DNA from: Carya illinoinensis
Lineage: Eukaryota > Streptophyta > Magnoliopsida > Fagales > Juglandaceae
Direction of reading: 5' to 3'
Assembly: GCF_018687715.1 (NCBI RefSeq)
Contig: NC_056762.1
Coordinates: forward strand, 23,295,364 to 23,359,363
Length of the DNA stretch: 64,000 bases
Part shown: piece by piece, positions 23,447 to 34,660 of the stretch
How the letters are laid out: each line of letters begins with the position of its first letter
How positions within the stretch are numbered: the stretch's first letter is position 1
Notes under the pieces: generated by a model
What the model was told of the DNA's origin: nothing
What the model saw: only the letters and a program-made list of their open reading frames with translations
Databases searched by the model: none
Translations under genes and position numbers: made by a program

Positions 23447-24569
23447 AGATCAACTAACATCAATTATGACTGAACAAGTTAGTTACTAAAAATACAATTT
23501 TCAAATATAAGAGAGATAAATAGCAAATTCCCTAAATAAATTTCAGTTTGGGCCAAAAACAAAGCATACATGTTTATTTGCAACGTAAGAATTTAAATAC
23601 ATCAAAATATAAGCTAAACAATTTAGTTGGCTTCTAAAATACATCAAAATAAAGGAGTTACGTTAGGATTTTTACCTTAAACTCCTAGCTTCTTTCAAGA
23701 GTGGGAAAGTTTTGTTTTTTTTTGTTTTTTGATGTATTTTAGAAAAGGAGTAGAAGAGTGGGAAAGTGGCTTGGCTATGGCTTGGGGAAGGAAGAAAAAA
23801 TTTTCTTTCTTACTTTGTGAGTCACATGGCTTGAAGGGGTAGAGAGGAAGCAATGATTTTTCCTTGCTCTTGAAGATGAGAAGGAGAAGAAGAAAAATTG
23901 AGAAATGAAGAATGGGGTGTTGACTTTGGAAGGGAAGAGAAGAAGACTTGCGTCCTTGGGCGGTGACCGACGGTTCAAAAAGGGAAGTAAAAGACAGGAA
24001 AAAGCTTACCTCATAAGCTAAAAGAAGAACCAATCAAATTTAAGAAGGAAAAATTAGTCTTGGTCAAAGCTTCCCTTGGAAGTTTAGGCTTGATTGACCT
24101 ACGAGTTCAAGATGAAAGACTAAATTTCCTTTTGGTCAAAGCTTACTTTAAAAACTTAAGAAATAGATGGTTAGGATTAATTGTAGGAAGATAATTACTT
24201 CACCTACCACATCCAATAGTAGAAATCAAATTGGTTATTTCTAACTTAATTAAAGTTAAGGACTTAAGAGAAAATATGATAAGGCCTTAAAAATCATGTA
24301 CTTAATTTATTTTAATAACCCATATAAAAATAAAAAACAACCATCTTAAAATAAAATAATAAGCTAATAAAAACAATCTTTATCTTAAAATAATTAATTT
24401 AAAGAATTAATAAAACTGAAATGACGTAAGGACCTACGTAGTAAGAGTAAGACTCGGGTATTACAACCATTTAGGCATGAGATGGTTGTGATAGAATTGT
24501 GCTCTAATTAGTTTGCTTTTTGTGTTTCATGTATAATTTCCACAAGGCTTTGTCAATGTGAAATAAGGC
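23447..24569. repeat. Dispersed repeat F, copy 1
   Basis: About 1.1 kb aligns in the same direction with 48697-49815. Shared blocks include CAATTATGACT, GCAAATTCCCTAAATAAATT, ACTCCTAGCTTCTTTCAAG and GACTCGGGTATTACAACCAT. The GGGTATTACA end is TGTAATACCCGAGTC on the minus strand, which looks like an LTR start, so part of F may be a solo LTR. Its last 90 bp are the beginning of a transposase exon, cut at 24569 by the LTR of Athila B. The copies differ by a moderate number of substitutions and indels. Confidence 0.8.
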
Positions 24570-25815
24570 TGATGAGTGGGCGGAAGTGCGCTCTAAATAC
24601 CCTATTATTGGATTAAAATGTAAAAATGTGAATAGAAATCATAGAAATTAATGTGTATTCTTGAATTTAGTTTCTATTTACGTTGGGATACTTCTAAGCA
24701 GTTTTTTTATGTTTAATTTTAGAGTTTATAAAAGAGCAAGTCAAAGCCTAGTCAAATTCAACTGAGGACTTTTACGGGGTTTAAGAGCAATTTGAGTCAA
24801 GAAAAAAAATATAAAAATCATAAAAGGAAACAGTAAGAAGTCCAAATCTGAAATTTGCTATGAGATAGTCTAAACATACTTTAGTATTTTGACATTAACT
24901 TTTTACTCACAAATCGGATTGATACACTTCTTATGCATTAAAAATATAGCTTAAAGGGCTATAAATTTCTTTCTAATAAGGATTTCCAAATTTGAATTCC
25001 TGAATCACGTACATGGCTGTCAATATTAGTCCTAAAATTTAGACGATTTTTTTATGTGGGAATTATGAAGACATTAGGGTTTATTTTCTACCCTATAAGA
25101 AGCATATCATTAGCTGAGAGGCACAAGAGGCAGATTTGAAGAGAAGAGAATTCTCAAGTAAGGATAGGAATGAACTTACACATTAGATGGTATTTCTAAT
25201 TTACTTTTAATTTATGTATTTGATATTCAATTCCTAAAACTCTTTTGTTTTATCATTCTCAATTTATTGTTGATATTTTCTTCTCTAAATAATCATTGAA
25301 TTTATTTTGTTTATGGATTCAGTCATGCTTTTTCTGTTGAATGGATTAGTTATTTGATTATGTTTGGATCAATTATTTATATATATTGATTTAGTTCTTT
25401 GCTGCAATATCGCTCCCTGAGTATATTGTCGTCGTTGAATTTTCTCAATAGTGATAATAATTTACATATTTTAAAAGTAGGGAATGATTTTTCAAAGGTT
25501 TACGTTTAGTTTAATTTTGGTTTATAAATCTATACCTTCCAATTGAAAATTTCAAGAATTGAGTTCCTAATTGAGTTATCCAATGAATTAAGAATAATTA
25601 AAGTACTGGATTTGTGCAAGAGATTCCCGATACACTACTGTTCGTCAATTTGAGTAATTCTTCCATTAGTAACTTTGTTTCACTTTAATTCACATTTAGA
25701 ATTAATCTTTGTTCTCTATTAATCATTTAATATTTTTCTCTAGTTGCTTTGTTCCTTTTGCTATTCTTTTAATTTGTCTACTTGTGGAATCGATACCCCC
25801 AAAGTTGGCATATCA
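24570..25815 (+). repeat. LTR1 of Athila B
   Basis: Starts TGATGAGTGGGCGG and ends GGCATATCA, 5 nt before the primer-binding site. It aligns with the three pieces of LTR2. Relative to LTR2 it lacks about 100 bp near 25115-25150 (compare 33855-34010). Confidence 0.85.
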
Positions 25816-25820
25816 AATTT

Positions 25821-25838
25821 TGGCGTTGTTGCTGAGGA
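25821..25838 (+). promoter_or_regulatory. Primer-binding site of Athila B
   Basis: TGGCGTTGTTGCTGAGGA, a mutated version of the tRNA-Asp site TGGCGCCGTTGCCGGGGA seen in Athila A. Confidence 0.85.
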
Positions 25839-25986
25839 GACAGTAGAAGAATTGCTAGATAGTTTTTATTTTCACTAGTTTGTAAAGGCGGTAACTTTGT
25901 TCCCTCTTTTAGCTTGCTGCATCTTTATTTTCTTTTTTTCTTCCTTTTGTAGTTTTTTTTTAGTGTTGATTTTTTCTCTACCTTAC

Positions 25987-27225
25987 ATGCACGAGTATAA
26001 AGACGCCTTGGGTCAGTTTACTTATAGACCTGTGTTAGAGTCAGAGTTAGAGTCTAATTTTTCTAATAATTGGTTTGGTAATTCTTCTAATTTTGAGAAA
26101 ATGAGTAAACATGAGATCAACCCACTAGGACCCTTCAAGATCACCTCCACCCTACACGCACAACCACATCATCATGCATCATGTTTCCAACTAATACTCG
26201 CCAATTGGATTTTAAAACAGGAATGATAAAGTTACTTCCTACTTTTCATGGCCTGGGAAATGAAAATCCATATGTGCACATTAGGGAGTTTAAGGAAGTA
26301 GTTACTACTTTTCATAGTAAAAATGCAACTAATGACATTATGAGGCTTAAGTTCTTTCCTTTCTCTTCGAAGGATAAAGCTAAGAGTTGGCTATACTCAC
26401 TGAGACCACGATCTATTGGATCATGAAATGAGATTACTCAAGTCTTCTTTAATAAATACTTACCCCAACTTAAGACCAATGCATTAAAAAGGCAAATCTC
26501 CACCTTCGCACAAAAGGACATAGAGACTTTGTATCAGTCTTTGGAAAGATTTAAGGAGTTATTGAGTATGTGTCCTCAACATGGGTATGAGAATTGGCGC
26601 TTAGTGAGCCATTTTTATGAGGGACTTCCACCTAGAGAGCGCCAATTTGTAGAGATGATGTGTAATTTATGAGTTCTTACAGAAAGATCTTGATGAGGCT
26701 ATAGAATACCTCAGTGAGCTTGCTAAAAAAGTTCACACTTAAACTAGGCCTAGTGCTACTGAGAGCACAAATAGGTCACAACCTGCAGGAAACCCAAATG
26801 GTGGTGGAATTTACCATCTCAGAGAAGAGGACAATCTAAAGGCTAAAGTTGAAATGCTTACTAGGGAGCTAGAGGTGTTAAAGAATAAGGATTTAAAGCC
26901 AACACACATGGCTAATCATGCAGAGCCTTTTGGACCATGTTTTGTGTGTGGCGAGGTAGATCACCTAGCCCAAGAGTGTCCTACATTTGCTGAAATGAGA
27001 GGAATGCATGAGGAACAATGTAATCCCTTAGGTATGTACATGAAGCCCATTGTACCTTTCTCTAATACCTACAATCCTAGTTGGCATAGTCAACCCAATT
27101 TTAGTTGGAAGTATGAAAACCAGCTTCTTGCACAACCACCTAGATCATATCCTGCACCATATCATTCACATTCATCTTCTAGGAGCCCTTTAGAAGACAC
27201 TTTGCATGCTTTTATTGAAGCATAG
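25987..27225 (+). pseudogene. Athila B gag
   Basis: Begins MHEYKDALGQFTYRP. After a frame change near 26170 it continues with TRQLDFKTGMIKLLPTFHG, NENPYVHIREFKEV and LKFFPFSSKDKAKSWLYSL. It then passes a TGA at 26424 and runs through ETLYQSLERFKELLSMCPQH and FYEGLPP. The zinc knuckle CFVCGEVDHLAQEC (CX2CX4HX4C) lies near 26937-26980. Further stops occur near 26670-26750. It parallels the Athila A gag segment by segment but is much more decayed. Confidence 0.83.
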
Positions 27226-27251
27226 AGGAAAATAATCAAAAGTTTGAATCT

Positions 27252-27578
27252 TTGATTATGCAGGTTGTTGAAGAAAACATAGAGATAACGAGTCATATAT
27301 CAAATATGATGAGTTCTTTGAGTATGAATGAGCGTGTCAAGTTCCCCTCTCAAGCTCAATCCGCACCCCAAGGTCAGCATATGGTGCAAGGAAATTTAAA
27401 AGAGATCAATGCCATTGTGACAATAAGTGGTAAGTTCTTACACGTCCCAACAACTGATAAGCCAAAGAATGTTGAACATGAACAAAGCAATGATAGTACT
27501 AAGTTGCCCAAGGAAGCCGAGGTAAAAAAGAGCCCAATTACGATACCATTTCCTCAAACTTTAAAATCTGGTATGTGA
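27252..27578 (+). pseudogene. Athila B gag-protease linker fragment
   Basis: An open stretch with low-complexity polar sequence (SAPQGQHMV, KNVEHEQSNDSTKLPKEAE) between the zinc knuckle and protease. It has no catalytic motif. It is in a different frame from the protease, separated by a TGA at 27576-27578. Confidence 0.6.
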
Positions 27579-27631
27579 ACTTTGGATTCTAGTAATGAAA
27601 TTGTGGAGAACCTAAGATTAACCTTCCTCTT

Positions 27632-28192
27632 TTGCATGTTATTAAACAAATTCCTATTTATGCAAAAGTTCTCAAAGATTTATGTACAGTTAAGAGGAAG
27701 TACCATGTTAAGACGACAACATTTCTGACAGAGCAAGTCAGTGCTCTAATTGAGCAGCAAATTCCTCCTAAGTACAAGAATCTTGGATGTCCAACCATTA
27801 TATGTAATATTGGCAATCATGAATTTGGGAAAGCCTTGCAAGATTTAGGAGCTAGTGTTAATTTGATATCTTATTCCATTTATTTACAGCTTGGTTTAGG
27901 TGAAATTAAGCCAACTTCTATTGTGCTTCAATTGGCTGACCGTTTAGTTAAGAAGCCAAGAGGGATAGTTGAGGATGTTTTGATCCAAATTGAAAAATTT
28001 TATTATCATGTTGATTTCTTAATCCTTGACACTAGTTCTGTTGTTGACTCTAATTTTAAAATTCCCTTAATTTTAGGTAGACCTTTCCTCGCTACTGCTT
28101 ACGCTCTTATTAATTACAGGAATGGTCTAATGAAGCTCTCTTTTGGGAGTATGACTCTCGAGTTGAATATTTTCATCTTAAAAAACAACTAA
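27632..28192 (+). pseudogene. Athila B aspartic protease
   Basis: A 186-codon frame with the retropepsin-type motif DLGASVNLISYSIY (catalytic Asp in D-L-G-A) near residue 72, the hydrophobic VEDVLIQIEKFYYHVDFLILD segment, and PLILGRPFLATA near residue 148, the second conserved turn. It would have processed the gag-pol polyprotein. It is the only enzyme of this element still in one open frame. The RT expected downstream is absent. Confidence 0.85.
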
Positions 28193-28782
28193 TAAAGGAT
28201 GATGATTGCCACCAAACTTACAAGATTGACACACTTATAGACAAGGGATTTCACACAACTCATGATTTTGATCCCCTTAAATATTCCCTTTTTAATTTTG
28301 AGTTTGATAGTATTAGTGATTCATCTGATGTAGCTGATATTTGTGCTATTTTCAATGAAACTCAGGATTATGGCACACAGGCTTGGCAACCGAAATTTGA
28401 AGAGTTGCCTAACAAAGGTGAAAGACAGATTCCTGTAAGTATGGAAGCACTAAGAGTTAAATTGAAACCTTTGCCTAAGTCTATCTATAAGGTTAAAATG
28501 AAAGTGTTTCATGGTAGAAATATTCTTAGGAAGAGGTTTGAGCCTAATGACCAAGTATACTAATATGATTTTGGACTTCACAAGCACCAAGGAAAACTTC
28601 AATTTAGGTGGAATGGCCCCTTTGTAGTGAAAACTATTTTTGAAAATTGGGCGGTAGAAATAGAGGATCCTAAGGATGGTTGAATTTTTAAAATAAATGG
28701 TCAACACCTTAAAATATTAATTGATAGGCAAGTTCTAGAAGTGGAAGACGTTCCACTTGTGGATCTAGTCTATCAACCTTGA
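28193..28782 (+). pseudogene. Athila B spacer and integrase C-terminal tail
   Basis: After the protease the frame runs through an acidic segment (DFDPLKYSLFNFEFDS). Near 28480 it jumps straight to an integrase-tail sequence: KMKVFHGRNILRKRFEPN, KLQFRWNGPFVV, NWAVEIEDPKDG and NGQHLK. In complete Athila elements RT, RNase H and the integrase core lie between these parts, so a deletion of several kilobases occurred here. Stops lie at 28561 and 28681. Confidence 0.78.
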
Positions 28783-30451
28783 CCACACCACGCAGGTATG
28801 TTTTTCTTTATTTGTTTTTTTTTAAAGATCAATTTCTCTTATTTTATTTCTTTTCCTTTTTGTCTGCTGTTGTTTTCTTTGGTTTTTTTTTTTTGTAGGA
28901 TAGTTTCATTTCGTCATTTCAAGTTACCATCTTTGGTGCTTAGCTAGCTACCCTTGTCACTTATCAGGTGTATTCTACAATTTTTAGTTACTCTCCATTC
29001 AATTTTGATTCTTAAACATTGAGGACAATGTTTTATTTAAGTTGGGTGGTGGTGGTGCAAATTCAGTATTTAAAATACTTGTTAGAACTCTGTAGCATAT
29101 TTTTACGTGTCAATGTTTTGCATCATACATGCATCCTTTCCACATGTATACTCATTCTCATTCATAGCCATTTTCGTGAATCCATCAAATCCACCATAAT
29201 CATTTTTTGTTGAAGCATTCATAGAACCCCTAATGCACTCATCCAAGCTCTGTGGTAAGACAGTGGTTTGACAAATGTAGCTAGTTCTTTTGCTTAAGTA
29301 TTCATGTGAGTTTGGAGAGGATTGAGAGCCTACAAATGTGGTAAATTGTGATAAGCTTTCATTGATCTATTAAATTGGGTACTTCTTTGAGAATATCATT
29401 ACATGGTTTGTGGTAAGATGGTGGATATACTTGGGATATGGCGAATGTCAACTTAGGATCACTGTTTGAGTCTTTCAAGCTAACCTTTTCCATCATTGAC
29501 CCCTAGTAGCCAACTTTGAGCTAATAAATACATGTAGCTTTTTCTTTTTATATGTCCATATCATCCATGCCTCTCCACATTGGAGTATAACCTATACACT
29601 GATTTTTCTACCATTTTTACTTCCAAGTGTGTATACTAGGTGTAGAATTTACATTTTATTTCTTTTGTTTTATCATTTTCAAATAAAAAAAGAAGAAGAA
29701 GAAAAAAGAGAAGAGTACAAGTTGCAAAGTGTTCAATTGATTGAGCTTTAAAGGAAAAAATAAAAAAATAAATAAAATAAATAAAAATAAAGGTTGGGTA
29801 GAAATGGCAAGAATACCAAAGTGACATGTGTTTGTCAATCAAATTGTTGAAAAAAAAAGAGAGATAAGAGTAAGAAGAAGGAAAAGCATTATTATTTGAT
29901 GATATGAAAAGTTAGAGAGTACATCAAGTGAGAAGTGTGGTCTACCGAGATATTTAATAAGATTCTCTTTGTATATACTTGGAAGTTTTTGAATCATGTT
30001 CATCTTTTTTTTTCATATAGCCCCAAACCAAAGCCATGTTACAACCTTTTGTGTTGACTATTCTGATCCTAAATAAGTTTTTGAAAAGATTGGTGGAATT
30101 CTCATTTGTTAGTGTTCCCATCATAAGATCAATGTTTGCTCAATGTTTGCAACCATAGAGATAATCCTTACACGAAACACTTTTATGCCCGTGAGTTATG
30201 AAGTTGAACCTTTTGCTTAAGATATTCTTAATGCCACATGTGTCAGGGCCTCTAGTTAGATAGATTTAGTTTGGAACACACACAGACTCTGTGGATTGCT
30301 ATAGGTGGATTGCTTGTGATACGGTTATTAAATTCCTAATATTGCTTTGACATGTGAATCTGAACAGTCTGATTTTGTGGTCTTTGTGTGTGATTTTCTT
30401 TAGTCTCTTTCATTATTTTGGCATGAAAATTGCTAGGGACTAGCAATGAGT
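28783..30451 (+). other. 3' non-coding internal region of Athila B
   Basis: About 1.7 kb between the integrase tail and the polypurine tract without a convincing frame. T-rich tracts lie near 28810 and 28880, and an A-rich tract at 29680-29790. Long 3' untranslated internal regions are usual in Athila elements. Its remaining short frames are random. Confidence 0.65.
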
Positions 30452-30465
30452 AAGTTGGGAGGGTG
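30452..30465 (+). promoter_or_regulatory. Polypurine tract of Athila B
   Basis: AAGTTGGGAGGGTG lies directly before LTR2 (TGATGAGTGGG at 30466). This is the expected place for plus-strand priming. Confidence 0.75.
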
Positions 30466-30960
30466 TGATGAGTGGGCAGAAATGCAGTCTAAAAAGCCTA
30501 TTATTGGATTGAAATGCTAAAATGTAAATAGAAATCATAGAAATTAATGTTTATTCTTGAATTGAGTTTCTATTTACGTTGAGATACTCCTAAGTAGTGT
30601 TTTTATATTTAATTTTAGAGTTTATAAAAGAGCAAGTCAAAGCCAAGTCAAATTCAAAGGAGGACTTTTATAAGGTTTGAGAGAAATTTCAATCAAGAAA
30701 GAAAAAAGAAAAAAAATCACAAAAAGAAACTGCAAGAAGTCCTAATTTGAAATTTGCTAGGAGACAGTCTGGACATATTTTATTATTTTGATCGTAATTT
30801 TTTACTCACATATTGGATTGATGCGATTCTCGATGCATGAAAAATCTATCTTAAAGGGCTATACATTTGTCTCTAATAAGGATTTCAAAATTTGAAATTC
30901 TAAAGCACGTACGTGGCTGCCCATATTAGTCCTAAAATTTAGGCAATTTTTTTATGCAGG

Positions 30961-33812
30961 TGATTGAGCTGAAATATTGCATATTTTAGCTATTTAAAAC
31001 CAATGTATTTTAAATTCATCATGACATTATTATTGGTTTTAAATGGAAAAATGATTAATAAGGATAAATCAAAGTTGTGATTTTAATTGATTAAAAGCAT
31101 GAATTTCTGCTTGAATTCTACCAACTATTGATTACTGTGCATTCTAGTCCATAATTTTTCTTGCTTTCCATTATCATTTGCGTTTGTACCATTGTTTTTC
31201 TTGTTTTTCATGTTCATAAAGTTTCTTGAGCTATCTTTCCATCTTTTGGGTTCAATCCATGAACCTCAAAAGATAGCAGCACTTCTTGCCATCCGTGAAT
31301 GGAAGTTGCTCAAGCTAATTTTTCATTTGTGTTATTTTGTTGTTGAGTGTTTTTTTTTTTTTAATCTCTATCTCCATTTTTCGTGCATACCATGGTTCAT
31401 TATGTTCATGCCTTGTTCATACTTTGTCTTGAGCTTTCCCACCATTCAAACACTCCCAACTCCATCTAACCTCATACACGGCCACACCAATCACCCCACA
31501 TCACGCTCACTTAAACCATGACCCACCATTGCCCTCCAACAAGCCACCAAACTTCCAAAGCCTAGCCCCCACTTGCCGTCCAACCCATCCCTCATTTCCC
31601 TCAAAACTCACGGATCCCCTTTTCACACTCAAATAAATCCACCAACTCATTTCCAACCCACCTAAATTATACATTAATTGGGCGGCTACTTGTTTGGCTT
31701 AACTTACATCGGTTGGTGCAGCTAAATTAAGGTGAGGAACATGTGATGGATTGGAAGAAGAAGGCTGCTGCTGTCCACCAATTGTCTCCACCAAATTTGA
31801 CATTGAAAAAGTCATAAAAGGCTGCTTCCTTTCCATTAAATTGGACAAGAGCTGAAATGAAGGAAGATAGAAAGAGAACATGTGATGGATTCGAGTTTAG
31901 TCGGCTGGATTAATTTTTCTAGCAGGAGTGATAGTCGGTTTGAAGGATTTTATTGGTGCTGACTCTATTCTGGTGAGTAGAGACATAGAGAGAGTCGGTC
32001 AGTGCATGATTAGAGAGAGTTGTGTGCTGGAATTAAAAAGGTGTGAGTCGGTGCATTTCTGGAACTGGATTAGATTGAAGGAGGGAGATGTGTTGTGCTG
32101 TGATTGAAGGAGGCAATCGGTGGGTGCTTGTGTTGTATCGGTGTAGATTATTTTTCTGCGAGTAATAAGCAGTCGGTGCATGCTTTTTCTAGGGGTTGAA
32201 AGGAATTGGCTGGAGTCATTTAATTGGCTAGTAATTTTCTGAGATGTGAAGTGAGGATTAAAGAAAGAGTCGGTCAGGATTTTATTCTAGTACATGCAGT
32301 AGGTGGGTGAATGTTGTGTGCTGAAATTGAAAAAAAAAAAAAACAGATTGAAGAGAAGAGATAGGAGAAGTCGGCTGGAATTATTCTTAAAGTGAAGTGT
32401 GCATTACTTGACTTGGAGGAAGGGCAGCACCAACTTGAGGCAAAGAAGAACCGTGTATGAATTTTCAACAAGTTAAGCGTGAAGTATGAATGATGTGCTG
32501 AATTTTCTGTATACATACCGTGTTGGACTTGGTTGCTTGGTTTAAATTGAGGAAAAGATTGAATGCAAGAGGCGGCTATTAAAGATTGAATGCAAGAGGT
32601 GGCCAAAATTAAATGTGAATGCAATTGAAGTGTGAATGCAAATGAAGTGTGAATGTGAGAGGCAACTAGCCAAGTTGTTAGGCTATAAAAGGGGATGCAG
32701 TCCGAACAACTAAAAAAACTTACAACTACAACTTGCTTCTTTGTTATTTCTTTATTATGTACTTGAAAGAATTAGCTCCTTTTTGTTTTCGGCAATTTTG
32801 TTTCTCCTTTTAGTTTCAATGTTTTGTTGTTTTATAGTTTTTATTAAGTGTATTAAGAATTGTTCTAGAATTTTATTTCATTAAGTGTAATACCTTAATT
32901 TCTATTAAGTGTGCTAGTTTGTTTCATTACTAGTTTGTTTCATGCAATAAAAAAATTTGTTTTAGAAGTTTTAATTAAGTGTGCTAGTTTGTTTCATGAA
33001 ACAAAAATAATTGTTTTAGAAGTTCTCATTAATTGTGTTACCTTAATTTATTGCAAGAAAGGTTTGGTTTTAAGCTTTTGTTTTTGTTTTTGATTTTTCT
33101 GAAACATCATACGTGGGGAGTAGAGGAATTGTTCTAGATTTTTCATTAAAGGTTTGGAGATTAATTTTCAAGAGTGATACGTGAGAAGTTGTTTCCTTAT
33201 TGTTTTGAATTTCAATTGAATAGTGAAAGGAAGTTTTCGTTTAGACTTTTCGTTCTCTATTTTATTTAACTTCAGTTTAAAATTTATGGAATACTTTTGA
33301 GATTTTTTAGCTTAGAAGTTTGGGTAATTTATTTTTTGTTTACTTATTTCGTATTATTTATTTTTCTCACATCTTTAAGTTTTCATTTAATAGTGATTAC
33401 AATTGTTATGTGTTATTTTGAGAATTTGTGATTTAATTACAAAGATGAATTCTAGAATCTTGGTTTTGGGCATTTTCAATTTTCAGTTCATGTTTTGTCA
33501 ATTACTTTCTAATTTAGTTTAATTCTTAATTTAGTTTTATTACTTTCTAAGTTTAATTTATTAGTCCTTTACATTCCAATCCAACAATCAAAATCTAAAA
33601 ATATGAATCTAGTCCATGACTAGTACCCTTTTCCATCCATTGCACAAACCATCATTTTATTTTCTCTTTGTGAAGTTTTTCACATTTTTTCAACGAGTTT
33701 AATTTTAAGCAACTTTCCCTGAGGAGACGATCTAGGAATTTATTCCTAATTATTACACGACATCCTCCTGCACTTGGGATAGCATTAGTGCTACTCATTT
33801 TTGAGTGAGTCA
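30961..33812 (+). repeat. Solo LTR, family B, second copy
   Basis: Runs TGATTGAGCTG to GAGTGAGTCA. Flanks are GCAGG (30956-30960) and ACAGG (33813-33817), a 5-bp duplication with one change. The empty site is visible in LTR1 at 25050-25075, where the sequence runs uninterrupted through TTTTTTTATGTGGGAATTATG. It is inverted relative to the copy at 1875-5283 and lacks the LINE fragment. Short frames inside it are not genes. The 3' end, with a CCTGCACTTGGGATAGCAT block, resembles LTR ends of the Athila/Tat type. Confidence 0.87.
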
Positions 33813-34660
33813 ACAGGAATTATGAAGACATTAGAATTTCTTTCCTACCCTATATATTCATGTCATTAGCAGGAAACAGAGAAAGAAGATAAGCACAAGA
33901 GGCAAATTTGAAGAGAGGAAAAAAACACTTCCATGGCCGTCATTTGCTTTATCTTTCTCTGAAGATTTTTGCTGTCTATTATATTTATGGGTAACTAGAT
34001 TCTCAAGTAGGGTTGGGATGACTTGCAGATTAGATGGTATTTCTAATTTATTTTTAATTTATATATTTAATCTTCAATTACTAAAACTCTTTTTTTTTAT
34101 CATTCTCAATTCATTATCGATGTTTTCTTCTTCGAATAATTATTGAATTTATTCTGTTTATAGATTCAATCATGCTTTTTCTATTGAATGGATTAGTTAT
34201 TTGATTATGTTTGGATCAATTATTTATCTATATTGATTTAGTTCTTTGTTGCAATATCGCTCCTTGAGTATTTTGTCATCATTGGATTTTCTCAATAATG
34301 ATAATAATTTACGTATTTTAAAATTTGTGAATGATTTTTCAAAGGGTGACATTTGGTTGAATTTTGGTTTATATAGCTATACCTTCCAATTGGGAATTTT
34401 GGGAATTGAGTTCCCAATTGAGTTATCCAATGAATTAAGAATAATTAAAATGCCAGATTTGTGCAAGGGATTCTCGATGCTCTACTATTCCTCAATTTGA
34501 GTACTTCTTTCATTAGTAACTTTGCTTCACTTTAATTTGTATTTAAAATTAATCTTTGTTCTCTATTAATCATTTAATATTTTTGTTTAGTTTCTTTGTT
34601 TCTTCTGCTATTCTTCTAATTTGTCTCCCTGTGGAATTGACACCCGAAAGTTGTGCTATA

